A stretch of 64,000 nucleotides of DNA from Hydractinia symbiolongicarpus (taxonomy: Eukaryota > Cnidaria > Hydrozoa > Anthoathecata > Hydractiniidae): contig NC_079888.1 in NCBI RefSeq assembly GCF_029227915.1, forward strand, positions 13,129,001-13,193,000, given 5' to 3'. Both the position numbers and the translations under genes were made by a program. The notes beneath the pieces were generated by a model. That model was given only the letters and a program-made list of their open reading frames with translations, searched no databases and had not been told where the DNA came from. Of this stretch, positions 51,844 through 61,500 are shown piece after piece; position 1 is the stretch's first letter, and the number at the start of each line of letters is the position of its first letter.

Positions 51844-52047
51844 TTTATTTATTATGTTGTGACCCCAACCAGGGTCACAATATTGCGTTCGTACGAGAGT
51901 GCTGCAGCACAGCGGTAATTGTCCGCGGTATTGACCCTTTGCGCAGAGGATCAATATAGCGAGGAAACAGTGCTGTCTCAGACCCTTGAAATTGGGGTTT
52001 TGAGTGAAAAACGGTGAGTGTCCTAGAGAGCTCCACTTTCATTGTGT
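51834..52047. repeat. Right terminal inverted repeat of element A
   Basis: 214 bp, inverted copy of 35118-35329 with a few differences. It contains a perfect 9-bp hairpin (51857-51865 and 51872-51880, TTGTGACCC/GGGTCACAA) and the start codon of the ankyrin-like gene. Confidence 0.93.
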
Positions 52048-52052
52048 GCATG
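52048..52052. other. Target-site duplication of element A, right copy (GCATG)
   Basis: Matches 35113-35117. The following GTATTGAATTTGTTGGGAC continues the inverted-repeat arm interrupted by element A. Confidence 0.85.
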
Positions 52053-54870
52053 GTATTGAATTTGTTGGGACTTGCTGTGACGTGAGTGCCTGCGCGTGCG
52101 CGACTGTGCTAGAACATACATTTCCCTATCTCTCGCCTGACGATAAGGAAAACGAATTAGGACGTCGTAGTCTATTGAGATTGGAAGGAATAGACCGATC
52201 GCCGCCTGTCAGTGCGCGTGTAAGCACGTGAATTACGTGTAGGACCCTAATTTGGCCGTAAAAGACCATATTACAGCTTTTGAAGGACTCTGTGCGTACT
52301 TGAAGACCTTTTAAAGACATGGCGCTGAGGAAAACGACTCTGGACGTCCTAGTCCATTAAGAACAGAAGGAATAGTCCGATGGGCGAATGTCTGAGCATG
52401 TGGAATCACGTGATTTCCGTGCAGGGCATTACAAAAAGCCGTAAGAGATGATATTACGGCTTTTGAAGGACTCTGTACGTATTTGCAGATCTTCTAAATG
52501 CCTGACGATAAGAAAAGCGGCTTGGGACGTGGTAGTCCATTGAGGCGGGAAGGAATAGACCGATAGTCGCCTGTCAGTGTGCGTGAAACTACGTGATTTA
52601 CGTGTAGGACCCTGATTGGCCGTAAAAGGCCATATTACAGTCTTGAAAACCCTGTGCAGGTAGTTAGATGTGTTCTAAGGGCCCGGCGCTAAGGAAAACG
52701 ATATTTGACAACGTAGTCGATAGAGACTGGAAGGAATAGACCAATGGCCGCCTGTGTGAGCGCGTGGAACTACGTCATTTACGTGTAGGGCTTTTAATAA
52801 GCCGTAAAAGGCCATATTACAGCTTTTGAAGGACTCTGTGCCTACTTGGAGACCTTGTGAAGGACTGTCGATAAAGAAAACGACTTGGGACGTCGCATTC
52901 CATTGAGACTGAAAGGAATAGACCGATGGCTGCCTGTCTGGGCGCGTGGAACAACGTAGTTTACAGTTAGTCTCTATATTGAGGGTAAAATGCCATAAAA
53001 CGGCTTTTGAAAGACTGTGCTGGTAGTTGGAGGTGTTCTTAGAGCCTAGCGATAAGGAAAATTACTTTGGATGTAGCAGTTCATTGAGACTGGAAAAAGT
53101 CGACCGATGCCCGCCTGTCTAGGCTCATGGAATCACGTGATTTGCGTGCAGGGCAGTAATAAAAACCGTAAAAGGCCATATTACAGCTTTTAAAGGACTC
53201 TGTACGTACTTGGAGACCTTGTAGGGATTTCACACATTGTTACACGAGCCCAGACAGGCGGCCATCGGTCTATCCCTTCCAGTCTTGATCGCCTACGACG
53301 TCCCAAGTTGATTTCCTTACCGCCAGGTCCTGAAAAGTTCTCCAAGTAGGTATAGAGTCCTTCAAAAGCTGTAATGTGGCCTTTTACGGTTTTTATTACT
53401 GCCCTACACATAAATCACGTGGTTCCACGCACCTAGACATGCTGCCATCGGTTTATTCCTTCCAGTTTCAATTGACTACGACTTCCAAAGTCATTTTCCT
53501 TAGCATCAGGCCCTTAGAACACCTCTAACTATCTGCATAGTCTTTCAAAGGCCGTAAAATGGCGTTTTAGGACCAAACTAGGGTCCTACACGTAATTCAC
53601 GTTATCCCACAAATCCAGACAGGCAGCCATTGGTCTATTCCATCAAGTCTCGAATGACTACGACGGCTCAAGTCGTTTTCCTTACCGCTAGGTCCTTAGA
53701 ACACCTCTAACTACCTGCACAGGTTTTCAGAGCCCGTTATGCGGCATTTTACCTCAAATTAGAGTCCTACACGTAAATCACGTTGTTCCACTCTCCCAGA
53801 CAGGCGACCATCGGTTTATTCCTTCCAGTCTTAATAAACTACGACGTCCAAATTCGTTTTCCTTAGCGCTAGGTCTCTAAAAGGTCTCCAAGTACGTATA
53901 GAGTCCTTCAAAAGCTGCAATATGGTCTTTTACGGTTTTTATTACTGCCCTGCAGGTAAATCCCGTGATTCTACGAGACTAGACAGGCGGCCATCAGTCG
54001 ATTCTTTCCAGTCTCAATGAACTGCTACATCCAGTCACTTTCCTTACTGCCAGGCCATTTGAACACCCCTAACTACCTGCACAGGCTTTCAAAGGCCGTT
54101 ATATGACATTTTACCGACAAATTTGGGTCCTACAGGTAAATCACGTAGTTTCACGCGCCCAGACATTCGCCCACCGGTCTATTCCTTCCAATCTTAAAGG
54201 AGTACAACGCCTCAAGTTGTTTTCCTTAGTGCCAAGTCTCTAAAAGCTCTCCAAGTACGTACAGAGTCCTTTAAAGGCTGTAATATGGCCTTTTACGGAT
54301 TATTAAAGGTCCTACACGTAAATCACGTGATTCCACACGCCTGGACATGCTGCCATAGGTCTATGCCTTCCAGCCACAATGGACTATGACGTATGAAGTA
54401 GTTTCCTTTAGCGCCAGGCCCTAAGAACACCTCTAACTACCAGCACAGGCTTTTAAAGGCCGTTGTATGGCATTTTACCGTCAAATTAGTGATCTACCTG
54501 CAAATCACGTTGTTCCAGGCGCTCAGATTGACACCCGTCGGTCTATTCCTTTGAGTCTCAATTGACTACGACGTCCAAAACCATTTTCCTTAGCACCAGA
54601 CTGTAATATGGCTTTTTACGCCTAAATTAGAGTCCTACACGTAAATCACGTGCTTACTTGCGCACTGACAGGAGGCCATTGGTCTATTCCTTCCAATCTC
54701 AATAGACTACGACGTCCTAAGTCGTCTTTCTTATCGTCAAGCCAGAGATAGGGAAATGTATGTTCTAGCACAGTCGCGCACGCGCACACACACACGTCAC
54801 AGCAAGTCCCAACAAATTCAGTACCATGCGGTGTTGAGCCATGGAATTCAAGGGTATACCCCTACCATAC
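52053..54870. repeat. Large inverted repeat made of ~183-bp tandem units
   Basis: Left arm: 35072-35117 continued at 52053 to about 53225. Right arm: about 53226-54870, inverted. Each arm is a head-to-tail array with a period of about 180-185 bp. The phrase GGAATAGACCGATGG recurs near 52187, 52370, 52555, 52736, 52917 and 53098. Its complement recurs near 53262, 53443, 53625, 53806, 53990, 54170, 54352, 54532 and 54672. So the arms have about 6 and 9 units. Units include CACGTGATT and GGCCGTAAAAGGCC words. The outermost ~45 bp of both arms are almost identical. No target duplication was found, so a foldback-type element or a head-to-head junction of two elements are both possible. No gene inside. 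Confidence 0.85.
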
Positions 54871-55386
54871 GGTGTAACATACCAAGCAACTACCAAGTAT
54901 CATCATACTTTTACGGCTTTTTTTGAAAGCTACAACAAAGTACTCGCGGAAAGATTGTTCAAACCCCAAGATGCGCAGGAATTGGCTTCTGATAAAACTA
55001 GTACCACATGGGTCAAACACCTATATAATATTGTGAAAAACATGAACAACACCAAGACCGCGATGATTGGTATTAAACCGAGCAAGGCGATCAAGCTTGA
55101 TGATGTGCCGCTTGCAAAAAGCGTTGGCCATCTTGAAGAAAAGCCTCTACCTGATGATGGTCTTTACATCCACCTCTTGCAACCTGGTGAGGAACATGGA
55201 GATCAGAAACAGCGCGCGACGGATGCTTTTTGGTCGAAGCGTACGCAAAGACTCGACCATATAGTGACAGGTACCCGTCTTCTATACTATTTGGCAGATG
55301 GACCTGATCGATCTTTCGTATCAGAGGAATTAATGCTAGTACCCGAGGATGTAGAACTACCTCCCGAGCATGTGAAAGAATGGTAA
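54841..55386 (+). pseudogene. Integrase C-terminal fragment (element B2)
   Basis: From about 54888 the frame matches the last half of the integrase: TKYHHTFTAFFESYNKVLAE (catalytic E), IWV-like TTWVKHLYNIVKNMNNTKTA, RATDAFWSKRTQRLDHIV and VPEDVELPPEHVKEW. The first ~45 bp (KGIPLPYGVTYQA) belong to the inverted-repeat end and resemble the R1 coding sequence (HGMPVPYDVPWQVSA), fused in frame. The N-terminal half with both Asp residues is missing. It is convergent with the B2 KilA-like gene as in A. Confidence 0.75.
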
Positions 55387-55398
55387 ATTTCTCAATTT

Positions 55399-55426
55399 TT
55401 TTTGTGGCTTATAAAAGCTACAAAAA
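55399..55426. terminator. Stem-loop between convergent integrase and KilA-like genes (B2)
   Basis: Arms TTTTTGTGGCTT (55399-55410) and AAGCTACAAAAA (55415-55426) pair over 12 bp with one G-T pair. It lies just after the integrase stop and before the 3' end of the opposite gene, so it could serve both. Confidence 0.6.
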
Positions 55427-55438
55427 CCATATAAGCGA

Positions 55439-56126
55439 TTATAAGATATCAATATCATACAATCTTTCGAATAACTCGCGCGTAGCGTCATCTGGTAAAG
55501 TGAAATGATTTCGCCATGAATTTTCTATCCCGAGATTATCATCTCTGAACCTGTTCCATGTATGCACGGCCCTGGGATCGTCACATATTGGATGCCTCTA
55601 GATCATATCAGGATACATCTCCCGTAGGGTACGTAGCTGATCGTTTAAAGATCTACGTTGGCAACGAAAATGTAATGGGGATGTTGGCCTTTTTTACCAC
55701 ATTTATTAGGGTCGTTTTTATCAATCACACATTTCACATTATCATATGGATAACCGGTGGGTACATAACGATCTCGTAGACTTGCAATCTCTAACGCTCT
55801 TAGGTCGAGTTGATTTTCTCGATCTTCAAGATCGTCGTTAAGCATCGCCAGGGATTGACGATATTCTTCTATTTCATTTTGTAATTTTTTGATACCCTTC
55901 ATCGCAAGCCATTTCATAATCTCAAGAGCCCTTGGTTTTCTAGATCTATGTACAATCTCCAATGCATCATCCAGGGTCACGAAAGCATCGTCTCCGGTTA
56001 TTTCCTTAAACCATGCGTCTAACGCATGGTCTATGATCTCATTACGAGGCGTGATTTTACGTCTCTGTATGTTGCTCTTATATCAGCAATATCCAGAAAT
56101 CTTCCTAGATCAGCACGCTTAAACAT
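55439..56126 (-). pseudogene. KilA-like coiled-coil protein, broken (B2)
   Basis: FKRADLGRFLDIADI (from 56126) then a frameshift, then AFVTLDDALEIVHRSRKPRA and a coiled coil to 55645. The C-terminal end NHFTLPDDATRELFERL is in another frame, stopping at 55439. Its N-terminus is missing, because the preceding ATPase runs directly into it. It matches 41639-42475 (A) and 27294-27762 (B1). Confidence 0.65.
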
Positions 56127-56143
56127 GGGTTGACCCTGGTTGT

Positions 56144-56662
56144 TTAATAATCTTCCCAGTCGTTAATTATGTTTGTCTCTTCATCCACCAATTTCATGTC
56201 ACTCCTTTCGTGCGGGTACCACATGAACAACTGCTTTTTCTGCCGGCAGAGGTTCTTCGGTAAAGCGGTATAGCTTTGAGTTAAGAGCCATAGACTGTGC
56301 CTTCGATGCCTCCCAGAGATTGCCAATTCCAGTAATGGTTGCCTTTTTTTTGTCGAGAGAGTCATCGCTGATAACGTCGTCAGTTATGAAGAGCATGTCT
56401 TCACCGGCGAGTATATTCGATAATCGCTGAATCCAATCAAATAGTTGATCTCGTGGTTCTATCAAAAAACATAGTCATCCTTCCAAAGTGATGATCTCTC
56501 AAAGTACGTTGTGTTCCATCGAATTGTTGGGCACAAAACTACGATATTGTGAAAATGTCCTCGATACTCATTTACCAAAAGATCGAGAACACGCTGCGTT
56601 TTTCCACATGAGGTGGGGCCTGTAAATATTGTAGTGCATGGATCTTTAACGATGTCTAGCAT
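56144..56662 (-). pseudogene. Packaging ATPase, frameshifted and truncated (B2)
   Basis: ATG at 56662 after CAAACA. Walker A GPTSCGKT is present. A stop or frameshift occurs near 56463 (after WKDDYVF), then MLFITDDV, another shift near 56350, then SGRHRRHSLWLLTQSYTALP and the end NIINDWEDY. The C-terminal 30 residues seen in A are gone by fusion with the next gene. Inactive. Confidence 0.75.
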
Positions 56663-56705
56663 GTTTGTTGTATGCCATGGGCAGACAACAAAACCTTGAA
56701 CTTTT

Positions 56706-56948
56706 TTATTTTGGTGGCATCATGGAACGCTTATACCAGCCTTGTTTTATTGCGTAATCGTCAAATAAGATCGCACCAGTCATATATCCAGCGAGCTTTA
56801 GTCCATCCTCTAGATCCATCTTCGCACCTGGTCGAACAACGCCTAATGCCTTTTTGGCACCCAGCGCTAAGACGATTGTATATGAAACTAGTCTGACAGA
56901 CTCCCACAGGCTATCAACTACTTCCTTCTGATATTCTTTGTTGCTCAT
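56706..56948 (-). CDS. 80-residue conserved Polinton protein (B2)
   Basis: Intact 80-codon frame, ATG at 56948 after TATAATAAAC. It reads VDSLWESVRLVSYTIVLALG and MDLEDGLKLAGYMTGAILFD, closely matching 40502-40744. It has survived where its neighbours are broken, perhaps only because it is short. Function unknown. Confidence 0.7.
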   Translation of the reverse strand: MSNKEYQKEVVDSLWESVRLVSYTIVLALGAKKALGVVRPGAKMDLEDGLKLAGYMTGAILFDDYAIKQGWYKRSMMPPK

Positions 56949-56961
56949 GTTTATTATAGGC

Positions 56962-57307
56962 CTATCTCATACGGAAAATATCAATCTCGGGCTTTGAAGG
57001 TTTTTGCTGAACCGTTGGTGCATGTGTTTCAGGAGCTGCTGGGTACTCGCGGATGGAAAATTTAATATACCCCTTTCACACAGGCGAGTATAGCAACGAT
57101 GCCTTCACCAATGTATATTACATCACCTGACTGAACAGAACTCACCTCAGAAAAGTTTTTGACTGGAGGCTGTACAACACCCTGTTGTCTAAGATCTTCT
57201 TTCCTCTTCTTCATCAGTGCGGCTAATTTGTGGCCTTGAGCTACTCTACCGGGATGCTTCACTGGTTTTGTTATTACCGTTTCTTCTTGCGATTGTTCAA
57301 TGCTCAT
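56962..57307 (-). pseudogene. Small basic membrane protein, frameshift (B2)
   Basis: ATG at 57307: MSIEQSQEETVITKPVKHPG then RVAQGHKLAALMKKRKEDL. The frame closes after IVAILACVKGVY near 57062. The expected tail (PSKPEIDIFRMR, stop 56964-56962) lies in the next frame, so one indel near 57065 broke it. It corresponds to 40077-40466. Confidence 0.65.
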
Positions 57308-57310
57308 TTC

Positions 57311-57334
57311 TTTATAAGTCGTGAGACTTATAAA
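57311..57334. terminator. Stem-loop before the small basic protein gene (B2)
   Basis: Perfect 10-bp arms TTTATAAGTC (57311-57320) and GACTTATAAA (57325-57334), 4-base loop, between the membrane-protein stop and the ATG at 57307. Confidence 0.65.
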
Positions 57335-57344
57335 ATCTTCTTTT

Positions 57345-57929
57345 TTATGATGGAGAGCTTGTATCATTTACCAGTTCCCCCGAATCGGGGGAACCCTGTT
57401 TGGACAATTTTGTATGATTAATGGTGTGCGCCGCAACAAGCAAAGGTACCAGGAATCGACCAAAGGCTGTATATATGAGGATTCCAATATCAGTCATGCT
57501 CCTGATAATAGGGTCGTTTTCTAAATCATGATGAAGAGCTTCGGGACTATCCAGTGGTAAAATATTGTCTATGACCTTCGTATACATACTTATCCCATGG
57601 GTATTAAGAGCTTTGGCAGTCTTTGTTACTTTCTCATGGAGATCGCGTTGAATATACTCATCATATATTTTCTCGATAACTTCAGGCGATGCTTTGTCCA
57701 GGAAACCTTCGCTACATTTTTTAGGCAGCAAATGTGGCTTGGTCTTTCGTATATCTTTCAATGTTTGACGTTTGTCTATTTTTTGATCAACAGCCTCGGC
57801 TGGAGTGTCAACTACATCAAATATCTCCGATAAATCGTGAGCCATGTTTATTAAACGTCTATACCGATAGAAACAAGTAATGATTACTACGTATGGGAGG
57901 AGTATCAATATCAGTAACAGTAACTTCAT
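57345..57929 (-). CDS. Membrane-anchored protein (194 aa) (B2)
   Basis: Intact frame. N-terminal span LLLLILILLPYVVIITCFYR, then IFDVVDTPAEAV, HLLPKKCSEGFLDKASPEVI, and the C-terminal hydrophobic segment IGILIYTAFGRFLVPLLVAA. Homologue of 39287-39934. Function unknown. Confidence 0.65.
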   Translation of the reverse strand: MKLLLLILILLPYVVIITCFYRYRRLINMAHDLSEIFDVVDTPAEAVDQKIDKRQTLKDIRKTKPHLLPKKCSEGFLDKASPEVIEKIYDEYIQRDLHEKVTKTAKALNTHGISMYTKVIDNILPLDSPEALHHDLENDPIIRSMTDIGILIYTAFGRFLVPLLVAAHTINHTKLSKQGSPDSGELVNDTSSPS

Positions 57930-57989
57930 TTATTTGCAGCTTTGTGTAAAGGTGGTGTCTCACAACACCCTTAGATAAAGCGCGCTAAA

Positions 57990-58487
57990 TTACTCTGATA
58001 TGGATCGATGGCCTTTCGATTGATTTTCATTTTTCCACAATGGCTGCATGTTGGTATAATGTAACCGCGCGAGCTGTATCTCCCTACTAGGTAGAACACC
58101 ATTTTCTCGATATTTAATAGGGATTTTGTGATCTAATTCCCACTGCCCTCGGTTTCTCCAGCACGTACCATCCGAAAATTGAGCCTGAATATGGCCAATA
58201 AATGTGCAGATCCCACACCCAAGGTACTCTGTGGATGCTATCTCAGTGTCTCTGTTTAGAGCATCGCGAATCCTTTTTAGAATGAGGTGATGCATATATC
58301 CAAGGAAATCGCATTCCTTACAATGACCATGTTGTTTCCCATGGTCGCATTTATTGCGTTCCCTTGTCGTCTTCATGCCGTCGAGACATTTGATGCACCA
58401 TTTTGTCCATTCGCCATTCCGTTGGATCTTAAAATTATCAAAAGAACAAGGTTTTTTACAGCTTGTACAGCATTTAGTATCCTCCAT
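57990..58487 (-). CDS. Zinc-ribbon HNH endonuclease (165 aa)
   Basis: ATG at 58487 after ACAAAAAA (the frame is open 18 codons further without support). N-terminal zinc ribbon: CCTSCKKPCSFDNFKIQ and CIKC. Second Cys cluster: CDHGKQHGHCKECDF. HNH core: GQWELDHKIPIKYRENG followed by LHYTNMQPLWKNENQSKG, the usual DHxxP...N..L...N.xK pattern. HNH nucleases nick or cut DNA; in viruses they act as homing enzymes or recombination factors. It sits between PolB and the membrane protein here, but beside the ATPase in B1, and is absent in A. Confidence 0.75.
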   Translation of the reverse strand: MEDTKCCTSCKKPCSFDNFKIQRNGEWTKWCIKCLDGMKTTRERNKCDHGKQHGHCKECDFLGYMHHLILKRIRDALNRDTEIASTEYLGCGICTFIGHIQAQFSDGTCWRNRGQWELDHKIPIKYRENGVLPSREIQLARLHYTNMQPLWKNENQSKGHRSISE

Positions 58488-58541
58488 TTTTTTGTTGTAT
58501 ATACTATCAATATATACAAACTTTGGGACAATATTAATCAT

Positions 58542-61500
58542 TTATAAATCTAATGGCTTTGTATGTATACGATCCTCTAGCACTACCCTCTTATCATAGA
58601 ACGCCGATAGCCCTAGTTTGTTTTGCTGATACGTTACCATTCCTTGGTTATGAACCCGGAAGCCCACATTTTTTGCATTATCCAGCTCTCCCTTCAGTGA
58701 TTTTATATATCTAGACCACGTCACTTCATTCTGTCTTTTGGACATGCATTTGCAGGAAAATATCGTGCCATTTTTACCTTCAACGAAGTAACATTTGGCG
58801 GTCCAGGCAATCATTCTCGAACCAATGAATTCTTCTTTGAACAAACCTCCGGTTCTGCTTGAATATTTATCGGCGACTAGCCAGTTTTTAACATCTTCAT
58901 CATACTGCTTGATTAATTCGGGGCGAACAACTTCACGTAGGTTATCTCCAGAGATCGCAAAATAAGCACTATCGGTGTTCATATAAAGGTACTCGTAGTT
59001 TTTTCGATCTACGTATTTGTCGAGAAAATTATAATGGAACTCGAGCATCCGCAATTTAGCTAGCTGACACACAAGGATTCCACATTGGTACGCTCTATTT
59101 AGGAAACGCCTTGTTTAACCCGTCTTACTTCGTATGCCTCTCCAATCTCTTCCAAATCCTCCAAATATGGGCTTCTCATTGCAGCATCTACCACCTTCTC
59201 ATCTTGCGTAAAATTAGTATTTGCATGTCTCGCCAGGTCCTCTATCATTTTGCCGTAAAAACTGTTCCCCTTCAGCTTTGCAGTATCACCAGCGATGCGC
59301 TTATCAGGGTCTTTATCAGCTTGGCGACGCGCATCCGCTATTTCCTCAGGAACCAAGCGAATGGTTTACCACGTGAGTACTCGAGTATTTGATAACAAGC
59401 TGTAATTTTTAATCCATGATTCAGGTACCATTTAAGCGAGTCAGTACAAAGCAGGATCTTCTCAGCTTTCATCACTCCCAACAGTTTCCTGGTACCCGGA
59501 ATACGTTTTCGCCCTGTCTTGTTTAAATAATCGTGCATAAGCTGAGGAATTGATTGTCAGCGATCTCTCTAACCACAAATAACGGGGACATTTCACTGAA
59601 TTTTTCATACAACTCAGTAGGCACCTCAATGTCAACTTGGGCAAACCCGAAGAGCGATCCATCAAGAATGTCTCGCACCAGATCATCTATTTTTTCAGCA
59701 GGGTCTACCCTTTTTATCAACTTCTCCTCACCACAAGGAAAATCTTGTAGCAAAGTGCTTGGATAGAGCATGTTTGCATCATAGCACAGTATGGTCTTGC
59801 ACTTGTTTGGCTCGGTATAAATATGCGATCTGATACATGTTACATCCCTCTCGTGGTACCCTACAAAATACGATAGCTGGGCCACCTACCATGCCTGTTT
59901 GGAGGAGTTCATAGGCCTCGTTCTTTGTACAATATGTACAAGCGTTTTGAAGTTGTTTACAATCCTCCCATCGGGCTTTGGTGCAACGAGCCTCACATTT
60001 ATGCCTACAAGGATCACCCGGGGCATAAAGCTTTATAACCGGGTTCAACCGCAGAGACTTGTTCAGAACGTAGCGCATCGACACACCCGGAATGCTCACT
60101 GCATCTTTTAGAATGTCCATCTCATCCTCATAGTATGTATTGCGGGTTTTGTCGACGGCCTCTATAAATTGTATTACGTCCGCCATATTGTATTGTGCCA
60201 GCCAATCAAGCATCGTGACGTATTCTCTCTTAAAAAACTCATGTCTGAACGTCTGGTAATCTTCAATTGATAGTGTGTTTTGATCACTGAGTGTGCTATA
60301 AAACGCATCATGATTCAACTTTTCGTAGCAGGTCAACTACTCATATGGAAACATTAATTTTTTAAGATCACAATCCAATGATTTGCACCATCTTTCATAA
60401 CTCAAGCCTGGTGCGAGGAAAATTTTAATATCGATGAATTTGAACTTTGAAGTGGTTAGAAAAATATAATCGTTGTCTTTTTTCGCCACTTTGATATTGG
60501 CATCATCCGCAATTTGTTCCACAAAATATCGCTTTATCATATTGATATCGTACTTACCGCTGTTAAAACCGATCACCGTCACTTGGTTTATCCATTCGTG
60601 CCAAGCATTTTGAGTTTGTTCCGGGAGCATATCGAAATCATCCGGCTTGGGATATATACGTTAAACTTCTTGGACAATACGGATCTGTCTCTGCTCTAGT
60701 TGCTCGACAAATGTTTGCACAAGCACCTTTGGGTCTTCATTCATGATGAATGCTGGATGTTCTTGTAGACTATCGTGAATGGCTACGCTGACGGGTATAA
60801 GCTCTGATATATATTTTAGATAAGACGTTTGCTACTGGTTCAATGGTGCCAGAAGAGCCTTGAAATCAAAAACGATGAAATGGGGATATGCTCGAAATTC
60901 TTTCTTGAATAACCTCTTAACCTTGGGAGGATTTTCACACTCCCATGTAGTAACCAGGTTGTAGCCTAAATTCCGAATGTGGTCCTCTTTGAATTTTGTA
61001 AGATTGAAATTATTTTTATCTGCGTTGGTTGGCTGTGGTTGACATGGGCATCCATGCCATTTACAGCCGTGGTATTCATATACTGTTTTTGTGTGAGGAT
61101 CATACCCATCTACCCTATAAACTTCCTTACTACCATCGCGTATCACGCACTCTCCCCCATGTCCACAAAGCGCATGATGTATATGTCGGCCTGTTTGCTC
61201 TGATATAGCTTCAATCCATTGGCATGCCGCGTAACTGAAACCCTTATCGGGATAAAATACCTTTTCAGAGCTACTCTGCATCCGTTCGATCTTTTCACCT
61301 TTGCAAATGATCTTGGTTTTGACACCTTCGCATTCATTTTGTTTATGTCGTGTGAGGTCCTCCGATCTGTTGAATCTTTGTGTACAAACCTCGCATTCCT
61401 AATGCTGCGTCAATACATCCATTTTCTTGATATAAAAACAATGGCCCTGCATCATACCAATATTGATCGTGCTTTTGGTTCAAAGACTCTGATATTAATT

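Larger units (their letters stand above)
35118..52047 (+). mobile_element. Polinton-like element A (16,930 bp)
   Basis: Bounded by inverted repeats beginning ACACAATGAAAGTGG and the GCATG duplication. It encodes the Polinton set: PolB, packaging ATPase, integrase, major and minor capsid proteins, plus KilA/BRO and ankyrin-like accessory genes. Leftmost genes run plus; integrase, capsid and right-end genes run minus. Breaks: PolB (two frameshifts), coiled-coil protein (segment replaced), minor capsid (stop), P1/P2 (deletion), OB-like protein (stop), ankyrin-like protein (frameshift). It is inserted in an inverted-repeat arm, so it is younger than that repeat. Confidence 0.92.

Noticed and set aside
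50565-51954. Evenly spaced repeats as a CRISPR array
   Set aside because: The repeats are 81-bp coding units with no unique spacers, in frame with an ankyrin-like protein.
52053-54870. 183-bp repeats as a centromeric satellite
   Set aside because: Only about 15 units in two inverted arms, bordered by Polinton sequence; not a long homogeneous array.
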